Source: Chitinophagaceae bacterium BSSC1 (GTDB lineage: Bacteria; Bacteroidota; Bacteroidia; Chitinophagales; Chitinophagaceae). From it: a stretch of DNA of 64,000 nucleotides. Shown here piece by piece: positions 37,272 through 45,269 of the stretch. A model generated the notes under the pieces. It was not told where the DNA came from. It saw nothing but the letters and a program-made list of their open reading frames with translations, and did not search any database. The stretch covers positions 124,001-188,000 of the forward strand of contig NKJC01000003.1 of assembly GCA_002256435.1 (NCBI GenBank), written 5' to 3'. The position numbers and the translations under genes were made by a program. Within the stretch, counting starts at the first letter, position 1. Every line of letters starts with the position of its first letter.

Positions 37272-39776
37272 TTATCTAATCATTGGCATTGCCAAGTCAG
37301 TTGCTTCTATTAATTTCATTTTCCCATTTATTAACTCCACCATTTTTGAACTTCCTTCTATAGCACCAGTATAAGTTTGAGATTTAAATGATAGTTTATT
37401 ACCATAGGCAGAAAAAGCCGTATTATCTTTTGTAGATTGAATGATTAACTGTGGTGCTAATTGAGTAGACAAACTTGCTTCTATAGTCCAGTTACCTATT
37501 TGAATTTTCTGATGACCATCAATAGTTTGAAGCGTTTGTATGGTTGCTTGGGTACCCTCTTTGCCAATTTGCAAAACAACCAGAAATCGCATTTTTTCCT
37601 GAGCTGTTTTATTGGTAGCTTTTAAATGCCATTGTGTGTCTTTGTATTCCTTGGTTCGCATTCCTTGGTAATTCCTAAATAATACAGCAGGAACATCAAA
37701 CTTATTTGTGATTCCCCAATTGATGGGTGCAGAACTCCAAAGCCTTCCCTTTCCAATAGCTTCCGCAATACTTGCCGTAAATTGATTACCCAAACTGTCT
37801 AATTGCATATTTTCCAAACTATGGATTAACCAAGACCAGTTTACAGGTTTATTAGCAGCCAACTCATCATAAATGACTATATAACCATCTTGCATCATGA
37901 CCACATTCCTAAAGAATTGTGTTACCCCAAAATCTTCCTTAGTCTCCTTACTTTGATAGGCATTTGAAGCATCTGCTTTTAAGTACGCCAAATGTTGTCC
38001 TTGTAAGAATCTAGAAAAATGACCATAAGCTTCCACACTATAAGGTTGACCTTCTCCATTTACAAGCATCCCATTCATACTCTTGGTATGTTTACTCCAA
38101 CCCAATCTATGTGGATCATTCATTGATACTTTGTAGCCAGTTCTATAGAAAAGACGCTTACCTGCGTAGAGAATATTAAAGCTATTCTGATCAGCCAATA
38201 TATGACCATAGGCACCAAAAGAGCTAGAGCGCATGGCAATCATTAAGTCTTTACTGGGAGCATTCAAATTGCTGTGAATAGCTGCAACACCTTCTTCCTG
38301 AGAAAGCTGAGCCATAGGCCATTCCATTTTTGAAGGAACGATTGGCTCAGTATAATTGTATTCATTTGCTAACCGAAACCATCTTAGTACAGGTTCAGTT
38401 GCTAGTTGATGAGGATGAATGGCTTCTAATTTTTTAGCATACCATGTGTATTTTGGATTTTGAGTAAGCCTGCCCATAATGGATGCATATGAGGCATAAG
38501 AAGCAGGTGGTTCAAATAATTCTTCTGTATTGTCTCCAAATCCATCAGCAGAAGATCCTGGCGGAAATTGATAGACTAGCCAATCAGCATTATTTTTAAA
38601 CCATGGATGCTTAGCCATAAAATCAAATCCTGTATAGGCTTTGATTCTTTGTGGAATTTCTACCAGGGTTTCCATGTTCATATGAAAATAATAGGCACCC
38701 TCTGCCCATCCTCCATCTAATCCGCCCAAAACTGGTGCTCTGGCTAAGAAAAGCTCATAGCCATATTTTAACCATTTGGCCGCATCCGGATCATGCTTGT
38801 ATACTGCAATGCTTGTATTGATAAATTCATTGAGCAAGAGTTGCCAAACATGCCCACTCAATACTTTGGAATCAATATTATTGACCCAAGATTTGTAGAA
38901 TTGTGATGCTCTATTATGAATGGCATCTAATAATTGTTTTTGTTGAACCGGGTTCAAGGACTCATGAAAATTATCAAAAACAATGGCCATGTCATACATA
39001 CATACTCCATCCATAAAATCACTAGTACCCGTAACTCCTTTATGATCCCAATGAGCTATTTCCAATCCAATCTCAATAGCCTTTGCTTGAAATAATTTAT
39101 TTTCAGTTAAGAGATAGCCCTGTGAGAGGGCTAGGACCATTTTATGCATTCGATTACCCAAGCCAACAACAGCATCCTGATTTAGTTTTTGATCTTGCAA
39201 TTCATTATCTCCCTTTGTTGAAGCAATGGCGTCTTGTTCTAAAGGAGTTTTTTCTTCCAATGCCTGTTTTGCTTCTGTTACAATGGCCAATGCTTCCGGT
39301 TGCTGAGCCCGTTGCTTTAAATTAGACTTTGAATCCCAAGAAAAAATTCTAGGATGTGACATTGGAACACCCGCTAAAAATTTCTCAGCACTGGGAGAAA
39401 CCATGGGTTTGGCTTTATCCGATATGATAAAACATAAAGATTTAGACCAGTCCTTACCAACTACGCGATAATGCCACCACCATTTTCCTTGATCCAACAA
39501 CTGGTGTGGATTAAAAAATGCACTTTCTAAGTCAGTAACTGAAATACAAGTTGGATCCTGAAAATTGGCATCTTTAGAAAGTTGTAATTCATATTTTGAC
39601 TGTTTACCTTTTTGAAATGGCCAACGGAGTATGGGTGCATTAAAATAGGTTATAGCTCCATTTTCAGGAACTGCCTCTTCTAAAAACATATTATAAACTG
39701 CCTTCTTTTGTGCTATGCTGGGGCTAAAACCAAATAGTATAAGTGTTATACAGTAAAAAATCTGCCTATGTAACAT
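37272..39776 (-). CDS. Heparinase II/III-type polysaccharide lyase candidate (DUF4962-like N-terminus)
   Basis: Predicted secreted lyase that would cleave uronic-acid linkages by beta-elimination. I chose the ATG at 39776 (MLHRQIFYCITLILFGFSPSIAQ) over an in-frame GTG at 39803, as it gives a proper signal peptide. Order: fibronectin-like N-terminal domain (about 25-125, ILRWPFQKGKQSKYELQLSK); helical toroid (about 140-460) including GGLDGGWAEGAYYFHMNME; beta-sandwich of the heparinase II/III type (about 500-825, MRSSSFGAYGHILADQNSF, GYIVIYDELAANKPVNWSW). The 834 residues fit the DUF4962-heparinase class. The PL family number and substrate are not recognisable. The linked GH105 genes, which process lyase products, support lyase activity. 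Confidence 0.75.
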   Translation of the reverse strand: MLHRQIFYCITLILFGFSPSIAQKKAVYNMFLEEAVPENGAITYFNAPILRWPFQKGKQSKYELQLSKDANFQDPTCISVTDLESAFFNPHQLLDQGKWWWHYRVVGKDWSKSLCFIISDKAKPMVSPSAEKFLAGVPMSHPRIFSWDSKSNLKQRAQQPEALAIVTEAKQALEEKTPLEQDAIASTKGDNELQDQKLNQDAVVGLGNRMHKMVLALSQGYLLTENKLFQAKAIEIGLEIAHWDHKGVTGTSDFMDGVCMYDMAIVFDNFHESLNPVQQKQLLDAIHNRASQFYKSWVNNIDSKVLSGHVWQLLLNEFINTSIAVYKHDPDAAKWLKYGYELFLARAPVLGGLDGGWAEGAYYFHMNMETLVEIPQRIKAYTGFDFMAKHPWFKNNADWLVYQFPPGSSADGFGDNTEELFEPPASYASYASIMGRLTQNPKYTWYAKKLEAIHPHQLATEPVLRWFRLANEYNYTEPIVPSKMEWPMAQLSQEEGVAAIHSNLNAPSKDLMIAMRSSSFGAYGHILADQNSFNILYAGKRLFYRTGYKVSMNDPHRLGWSKHTKSMNGMLVNGEGQPYSVEAYGHFSRFLQGQHLAYLKADASNAYQSKETKEDFGVTQFFRNVVMMQDGYIVIYDELAANKPVNWSWLIHSLENMQLDSLGNQFTASIAEAIGKGRLWSSAPINWGITNKFDVPAVLFRNYQGMRTKEYKDTQWHLKATNKTAQEKMRFLVVLQIGKEGTQATIQTLQTIDGHQKIQIGNWTIEASLSTQLAPQLIIQSTKDNTAFSAYGNKLSFKSQTYTGAIEGSSKMVELINGKMKLIEATDLAMPMIR

Positions 39777-39803
39777 ATCTTTCAAGTTGAAATAAGCAAT
39801 CAC

Positions 39804-40856
39804 TTATCTATTGGCTACAAAATGTTCAAGCTTTTTAACGGGGCTTGATTCCCTCACTATAATTTCCGGCTTGATTACCTCGCCCCTATTTTCATTTAAT
39901 TTTTGTTCTTTCTTGATAATTCTGAGTAACATTTCAATGGACTTAGTGGCCATTTCATGAATGGGTTGAGAAGCCACAGTGATACTGGGTTTCAACAATC
40001 TAAAAAGATCATTGTCATCAAAACTCACAACAGCTATATCATCAGGTATACTAAGATTGGCTTTTTGCAATGCTTCAATTCCCATTACCCCTAAATAGTT
40101 AGTAGCAAAAAACAATGCATCTAAATGCTTGTTATTGGCAAGAAAATCAGCTATATGATTGATAGTAGATTGCCCTTTTGCAGCAAATTGAACTTTCAGA
40201 AAATTATTTTCAGATAGCTTTAAACCTCCATCTAACATTGCATTAGTAAAACCTTTTTCACGTTCCGTCATCATGGTCATCTCAGAATAAATACTGATAA
40301 AACCAATATTCTGATATCCCCTTTCTATTAAATGGTTGGTAAGATTATAACTACCCTGATAGTTGTCTAATATTACATAATTGGTTTCCAAATCTGGAAT
40401 CAATCTATCTATCAGAACAAAGGGAATATTTTCCTTACCCAGTTTCATTACTTCCTCTTTTAGACCTTGGGTAGCAGTAATAATATAACCGTCTACAGAG
40501 CTGTTTCGCATTTTATTAATCAGCTTCTTGGCTGTTTCATCATTATTTTCTGTACTACTAAAAAAGACATTATACCCGTTTTTATTGGCTTCTATCTCAA
40601 TGATTTTAGCAATATTTCCAAAGAAAAAGTTTCCAATATCTTCTACAATCAAACCCAAAGTTTTTGATTTGCCCGTACGCAACATTCTGGCAGCACTGTT
40701 TGGATTAAATTCTCGCTTCTTGATCAAGTCCCGGACTTTTTTTTCTGTGGCAGGGCTAATTCCCATTGCTGCACTTTTTCCATTGATCACAAAAGACACT
40801 GTTGTAATAGAAGTATTTAACTCCTTTGCAATGTCTTTCATTGAAACCTTTTTCAT
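39804..40856 (-). CDS. LacI/GalR-family transcriptional regulator
   Basis: DNA-binding sugar-responsive regulator, cytoplasmic. The N-terminal helix-turn-helix (MKDIAKELNTSITTVSFVING) and hinge helix region (NPNSAARMLRTGKSKTLG, about 51-68) are typical. The rest is a periplasmic-binding-protein-like effector domain with GYQNIGFISI and VAVVSFDDNDLFRLLKPSITVASQPI. The length of 350 is standard. It lies inside the PUL between GH92 and the lyase-like gene, so it is probably cotranscribed with the locus it controls. Candidate operators with central CG lie upstream of susC and of the last gene. PUL control by LacI is known in Bacteroidota but rarer than by HTCS or ECF-sigma systems. The inducer is unknown. 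Confidence 0.93.
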   Translation of the reverse strand: MKKVSMKDIAKELNTSITTVSFVINGKSAAMGISPATEKKVRDLIKKREFNPNSAARMLRTGKSKTLGLIVEDIGNFFFGNIAKIIEIEANKNGYNVFFSSTENNDETAKKLINKMRNSSVDGYIITATQGLKEEVMKLGKENIPFVLIDRLIPDLETNYVILDNYQGSYNLTNHLIERGYQNIGFISIYSEMTMMTEREKGFTNAMLDGGLKLSENNFLKVQFAAKGQSTINHIADFLANNKHLDALFFATNYLGVMGIEALQKANLSIPDDIAVVSFDDNDLFRLLKPSITVASQPIHEMATKSIEMLLRIIKKEQKLNENRGEVIKPEIIVRESSPVKKLEHFVANR

Positions 40857-40888
40857 GCCTAACTATTTAAATCACAAAAATGAATGCT

Positions 40889-43279
40889 TTAATCCTGAAC
40901 CTTTGTCATTGATGGAGGTGCATTTTGCAAACCTGCACCCCAGTTTTTATTGGGACTTGCACCCATGTCTAAAATCAATTCTCCTCCTTTGATCAAACTT
41001 TCATGAAGGAACCAAGGTTTATTTAAACTAGCACCATTCAATTTGGCAGACTGCACGTATACATTCTTTGAACTATTATTCCTAGCCTGAATAACAAATT
41101 GTTTTCCTGGATAATAATGCTGATTTAACTGTATGGTTACTTTATTAAAGATGGGACTACTAATTTCATAAAATGGTTTTTCAGACGTGCCCCCATTGGT
41201 AGAAAATAGACCAATTTTTAACAATACAGCCAATGATCCCATGAGACCTTGGTCTTCGTCTCCACTATATCCTTTTTGAGGAGATATGCCACTATATACA
41301 GAATCAATTAATTGCCTAGTCCAATATTGCGTTAGCCAAGGCTTTCCAGCATAATTGAATAAAAAAGGCGTTTCCATACATGGTTGATTGCCATAATTGA
41401 TATACACTTTTCTAAGTAACTCTTGGTCTGTAGGGTTTTCTGATTTCCCTGATACAAATCCATGTGTTCTTGCTTGAACAAAAGACTCATTTAATTTATT
41501 ACTGAAAATTTCTGGACTACCCATTAAGTTGATCAATCCATTTACATCGTGGGGAACCCACCAAGTATATTGGGCGGCGTTTCCTTCTTCAAATCCGTGT
41601 TCGTATTGCAAAATATCTACTGGCTGATTCCATTCACCTTTTCGGTTCCTGGTCCACATCCAACCAATTTCTTTGTTATAAACATTCTTGTAATTCAAGG
41701 CTCTTTTACTAAACAATTCATAGTCGGATTTTTTACCCAACAGTTTTGCCATTTGAGCCAATGCATAGTCATGATAGGCATACTCCAATGTTTGGGTAGA
41801 CCCATCCATATGAAAACCATATTTTACATTACTCAGTGGATTAGGGATATATCCCAATTCCATATATTCTTCAATACCACCACCTTTGAATGTGGTGTGC
41901 TCGTATCCTGCTTTGCTCATCATTCCACCAGGAAAATGGTCTTTACGCATTCCTTCATAGGCTTTATTGATATCAAAACCACGAATCCCTTTTAAATAGG
42001 CACTCACAATAAACGGAGTAGTTGCTGCCCCAGTCATTACATAGGTATAATTACCTCCAGATGGGCCTCTAGGAATAAGACCACCATCGTCATACATCTG
42101 TAACAAGGAATTGACAAAAGACTCCGTTAATTCTGGATAAACCAAGTGCCAAAGGGTATTTAAAGACCATTGAGCCCCCCAAAAAGAATCAGAATTGTAT
42201 TCATTGAATTTTGGTTTCCCCTTTGCATCTAAAGGAATCTGACCAATTCTAGAAGTAGCTCCTGTATTATCAATATAGGTTCCGTTTACATCACTCACAA
42301 TTCTTCTACCTTGCAAAGAATGCCAAAGGTCTGTATAGAACCTACGTTGTTCAATTAATGTACCACCCTCAACGTCTATCCTACCCAACCAATTATTCCA
42401 TTCGTCTGCAGATGCCTGAACTGTTTGATTAAAATTCCAATGCGGCAATTCGGCTTCCATATTTTTCCTTGCTGCAGAAATACTAGTATAAGAAATGGCC
42501 ACTTTCATCTGTCTAACTTCAGCAGCTGTGGTTGCAAAATTCACATACACGCCAGTATGGGCGCCTTCAATTTGATTGGTACTGTCTACTAATTTCCCAT
42601 CTTTCCAACCTTTAAAAGCGTCAAAAGGTTTATCAAAATCAACTACAAAATAAACCACAATGGGTTTGGGTCTGCGAATGGTAGCTGCCATTGTCACTTG
42701 ACCTTCAATGGATTTGTTGGATATTTTTTGAACAATTGCCGACTGCGTTTCTGACGACCCTAACACAGTTGTAAAATCAAAAAGAATTTGGCTTTGAGCC
42801 GATTTAGGATAGGTGTATTTGTGAAAACCAACTCTTGTTGTAGAAGTTAATTCAGCAGTAACACCATAATCTTTTAAAACCACTTTGTGATAGCCAGGTT
42901 TGGCAATCTCGTCTTTATGTGAATAGCTTGAACCATATTTATCTGGGCCTAATTGTCCTTTAAATACACCGGTTGTAGGAAGTACCGGGATACCTGAAAG
43001 TTCCCAGCAATGAATATGACTAAAACATTTTATAGTATCTTGATTATACCTATAACCCGTATTCCATGTGCCTTTTAAAACCATATCGGGACTAAGGTTG
43101 ACCATTCCAAAAGGTCTTGAAGCAGAACTAAAATAAAAGAATCTAGAATTTGCTGCATCCACCATGGGCTCTACCAAATCTGTCTTTTTGGGTTTTGTGG
43201 TTTTTCCAACTTGTGCATCCAATTGAACTGTTGATAAAAACATCAAACTACAAACAGCAAAAATTATTCTGTATCCCAT
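40889..43279 (-). CDS. GH92 alpha-mannosidase family (copy 1)
   Basis: Predicted secreted alpha-mannosidase-type enzyme, first enzyme gene after susD. I chose the ATG at 43279 (MGYRIIFAVCSLMFLSTVQLDAQ), which gives a signal peptide. The upstream in-frame ATG at 43366 lies inside the terminator-like hairpin and would add a poor 29-residue lead. GH92 features: ASRPFGMVNLSPD near the N-terminus, CFSHIHCWELSG, DSFWGAQWSLNTLW, EEGNAAQYTWWVPHD, NQPCMETPFLFNYAGKPW, and SGDEDQGLMGS in place of the usual GDEDxGxMSAW, followed by LAVLLKIGLFS. The canonical MSAWY helix is thus altered, so linkage preference may differ from copy 2. It ends 32 bp before the LacI start. Confidence 0.9.
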   Translation of the reverse strand: MGYRIIFAVCSLMFLSTVQLDAQVGKTTKPKKTDLVEPMVDAANSRFFYFSSASRPFGMVNLSPDMVLKGTWNTGYRYNQDTIKCFSHIHCWELSGIPVLPTTGVFKGQLGPDKYGSSYSHKDEIAKPGYHKVVLKDYGVTAELTSTTRVGFHKYTYPKSAQSQILFDFTTVLGSSETQSAIVQKISNKSIEGQVTMAATIRRPKPIVVYFVVDFDKPFDAFKGWKDGKLVDSTNQIEGAHTGVYVNFATTAAEVRQMKVAISYTSISAARKNMEAELPHWNFNQTVQASADEWNNWLGRIDVEGGTLIEQRRFYTDLWHSLQGRRIVSDVNGTYIDNTGATSRIGQIPLDAKGKPKFNEYNSDSFWGAQWSLNTLWHLVYPELTESFVNSLLQMYDDGGLIPRGPSGGNYTYVMTGAATTPFIVSAYLKGIRGFDINKAYEGMRKDHFPGGMMSKAGYEHTTFKGGGIEEYMELGYIPNPLSNVKYGFHMDGSTQTLEYAYHDYALAQMAKLLGKKSDYELFSKRALNYKNVYNKEIGWMWTRNRKGEWNQPVDILQYEHGFEEGNAAQYTWWVPHDVNGLINLMGSPEIFSNKLNESFVQARTHGFVSGKSENPTDQELLRKVYINYGNQPCMETPFLFNYAGKPWLTQYWTRQLIDSVYSGISPQKGYSGDEDQGLMGSLAVLLKIGLFSTNGGTSEKPFYEISSPIFNKVTIQLNQHYYPGKQFVIQARNNSSKNVYVQSAKLNGASLNKPWFLHESLIKGGELILDMGASPNKNWGAGLQNAPPSMTKVQD

Positions 43280-43312
43280 AATTGTTTGTTTCAAGTTGTG
43301 GTAATTAGCATT

Positions 43313-43364
43313 AAAAAAGGATTTGATCAGAAATTGAAAAACAATCACTGAGCAAATCCTTTTC
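43313..43364 (-). terminator. Hairpin with U-tract after susD (terminator or attenuator)
   Basis: Arms 43349-43363 and 43315-43329 are complementary over 15 bp with one mismatch (AAAAGGATTTGCTCA against TGATCAAATCCTTTT), with a 19-nt loop. Read on the minus strand, the 3' arm runs into six T residues. It begins 12 nt after the susD stop. Intrinsic or partial terminators after susCD are a known way of making transporter mRNA exceed enzyme mRNA. The structure is seen; its effect on transcription is inferred. Confidence 0.7.
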
Positions 43365-43375
43365 ATATTTAAATA

Positions 43376-45247
43376 TTAATAACCGGGGTTCTGCGTCATT
43401 GCAGGGAAAGACAAATCAATTTCACTTTGAGGAATTGGCCTCAGATAATGCATATCCTTGATGGTATTGCTTTTTGCAGCCCATGGATTGTATTTCTTAA
43501 CGCGTTCAATTAATTTACCTGTCCTTTTCAAATCGTACCACCTGTCATATTCTCCCAATAATTCTCTGGCTCTTTCATCCAAAATCAAATCAATATTAAT
43601 AGTGGCTGCAGTTGCACGATAAGAAATAGGCACAAGTGATTTAATGTCTTCGGGGAATTTAGCACATTGTGGATCTTTTCCAGTATTGGCACCAAGTGCA
43701 CGATCTAATACTTTGTTATAATAAGCTTCCGCTGCACCTAATTTACCACCAGTAGCACCTTTTACAATGGCTTCAGCAGCAATTAAATAAGCTTCTGCAG
43801 AACGGAAAACAGTTTCATTTAAAGTTCCACCAGCATCACCATAAGGAATACCTGGTTGCCAGAATTTCCACATATTGGGTTCGCCAGAAGGGAAGCCACT
43901 TGCTGCTACGCCACCAACAATATTGTAACCACCACCCCACTCGTCTGGATTAATGACTGAATAGTTTCTTTTACCACCAACGTCAATACCTCTATCGGCA
44001 GGCAGTGTGGCAGGATTATTCCAAGGACGGAAATAAACAACCGTATCACCTGCTTTGATATCAATTTTCAAAGACGCATTGGTTAAAGGCAATGGTTTAA
44101 AGCCAGCTACTGGCAATAGAGCATATCCAACTTCCAAGAAATTATGGTCATATCTGCCATCCAGAACTGGATCAAATAAACGGAAGATGGTTGCTCCCAA
44201 TGGATAAATGGGTTGAGAACGGTTATAGTCAGTAGTTCTACCCTTGGTACCTGGGAAACCTTCTCCCCCGCCACCAAAAACAGAATGCAGATTACTACCA
44301 CCAGCAACATCTTGCGTAAATGCAGCATCTGTTTTACTTGTCAAGATATCAGAGCTATACTGAACAGAAAAAATAATTTCTGCATTTTTATCATTCTGAG
44401 CACCGGTGTATTGTGTTAAAGGATTCTCATTACGAACTGGAAACAAATCTTTGTATTTAGCAGCTAGAGGATAAGCATCAATTACTTTATCTGCATATTG
44501 AAGTGCTAAAGTAAAATCAGCAGGGGTTCCACCCAATGCATTACGAAAATTCCAACCACGAGTCAAATAAACCCTTGATAATAAAAATTGTGCAGCACCT
44601 TTTGTTACCCTTCCATAATTTGAAGCGGTTACAGGTAATTTGCTTTCAGCTTCAGTAAGATCTGCTATAATCTGTTTGTAAATGTCAGCAGACAAGGCTT
44701 TAGTACCATCTTTACTGGCAGTTTGAGTTTCTACCAATGGCATGGGAACATCTCCCCATTGCTGAACCAGATAAAAATAGCAAAGCGCTCTTAAAAATTT
44801 AGCTTCAGAAACCCTTACACCCTTAGTAGCCTCATCCATAGTTACTGCAGACGCACGGCTTATAGCTGTATTGGTTCTACCTATTTCTGCATATAACAAT
44901 GTCCACAGTTGTCCCACATCAGCTAAAGCACCATTTAGTCCAACATCATATTGATGTATTGAACCTGCATTGGCAGTTGCAGTAGGAAATTTAGGATCAC
45001 CATATCCACCTGGATAAAAGATATCAGTTCCGTTTAATACTAATTGTCTTGTCTGATAAATATTACGCAACAATGGATAACATGATCTAACAAGATCTTC
45101 ATACCCTGCTGAAGTTTTATAATAGGAATCCGTTGTTAATGTAGAAACGGCATTCTCATCCAAGAAGGATTTTTTGCAAGCAGTGGCCATAATTCCTGTT
45201 AAGGAAACTGCCAGTGCAATGAGTCGTAGATTATATTTTGGGGTCAT
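43376..45247 (-). CDS. susD: SusD/RagB-family glycan-binding outer-membrane lipoprotein
   Basis: Surface lipoprotein that caps the SusC barrel and binds the polysaccharide. The signal peptide ends in a lipobox-like TGIMATACKK with Cys at about residue 24. TPR-like helices follow (LRALCYFYLVQQWGDVPMPL is the usual SusD core stretch). The C-terminal SusD hallmark is ILDERARELLGEYDRWYDL then KRTGKL, ending PIPQSEIDLSFPAMTQNPGY. The 623 residues are at the long end of the family. It starts 22 bp after the susC stop. The glycan-binding site cannot be assigned. It is the only clear lipoprotein among the PUL products. Confidence 0.97.
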   Translation of the reverse strand: MTPKYNLRLIALAVSLTGIMATACKKSFLDENAVSTLTTDSYYKTSAGYEDLVRSCYPLLRNIYQTRQLVLNGTDIFYPGGYGDPKFPTATANAGSIHQYDVGLNGALADVGQLWTLLYAEIGRTNTAISRASAVTMDEATKGVRVSEAKFLRALCYFYLVQQWGDVPMPLVETQTASKDGTKALSADIYKQIIADLTEAESKLPVTASNYGRVTKGAAQFLLSRVYLTRGWNFRNALGGTPADFTLALQYADKVIDAYPLAAKYKDLFPVRNENPLTQYTGAQNDKNAEIIFSVQYSSDILTSKTDAAFTQDVAGGSNLHSVFGGGGEGFPGTKGRTTDYNRSQPIYPLGATIFRLFDPVLDGRYDHNFLEVGYALLPVAGFKPLPLTNASLKIDIKAGDTVVYFRPWNNPATLPADRGIDVGGKRNYSVINPDEWGGGYNIVGGVAASGFPSGEPNMWKFWQPGIPYGDAGGTLNETVFRSAEAYLIAAEAIVKGATGGKLGAAEAYYNKVLDRALGANTGKDPQCAKFPEDIKSLVPISYRATAATINIDLILDERARELLGEYDRWYDLKRTGKLIERVKKYNPWAAKSNTIKDMHYLRPIPQSEIDLSFPAMTQNPGY

Positions 45248-45269
45248 TGTGATAAGTATTAAAAATGAA

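Noticed and set aside
43280..43366. 29-codon N-terminal extension of GH92 copy 1
   Set aside because: It runs through the terminator-like hairpin, and the internal ATG at 43279 gives a clean signal peptide.
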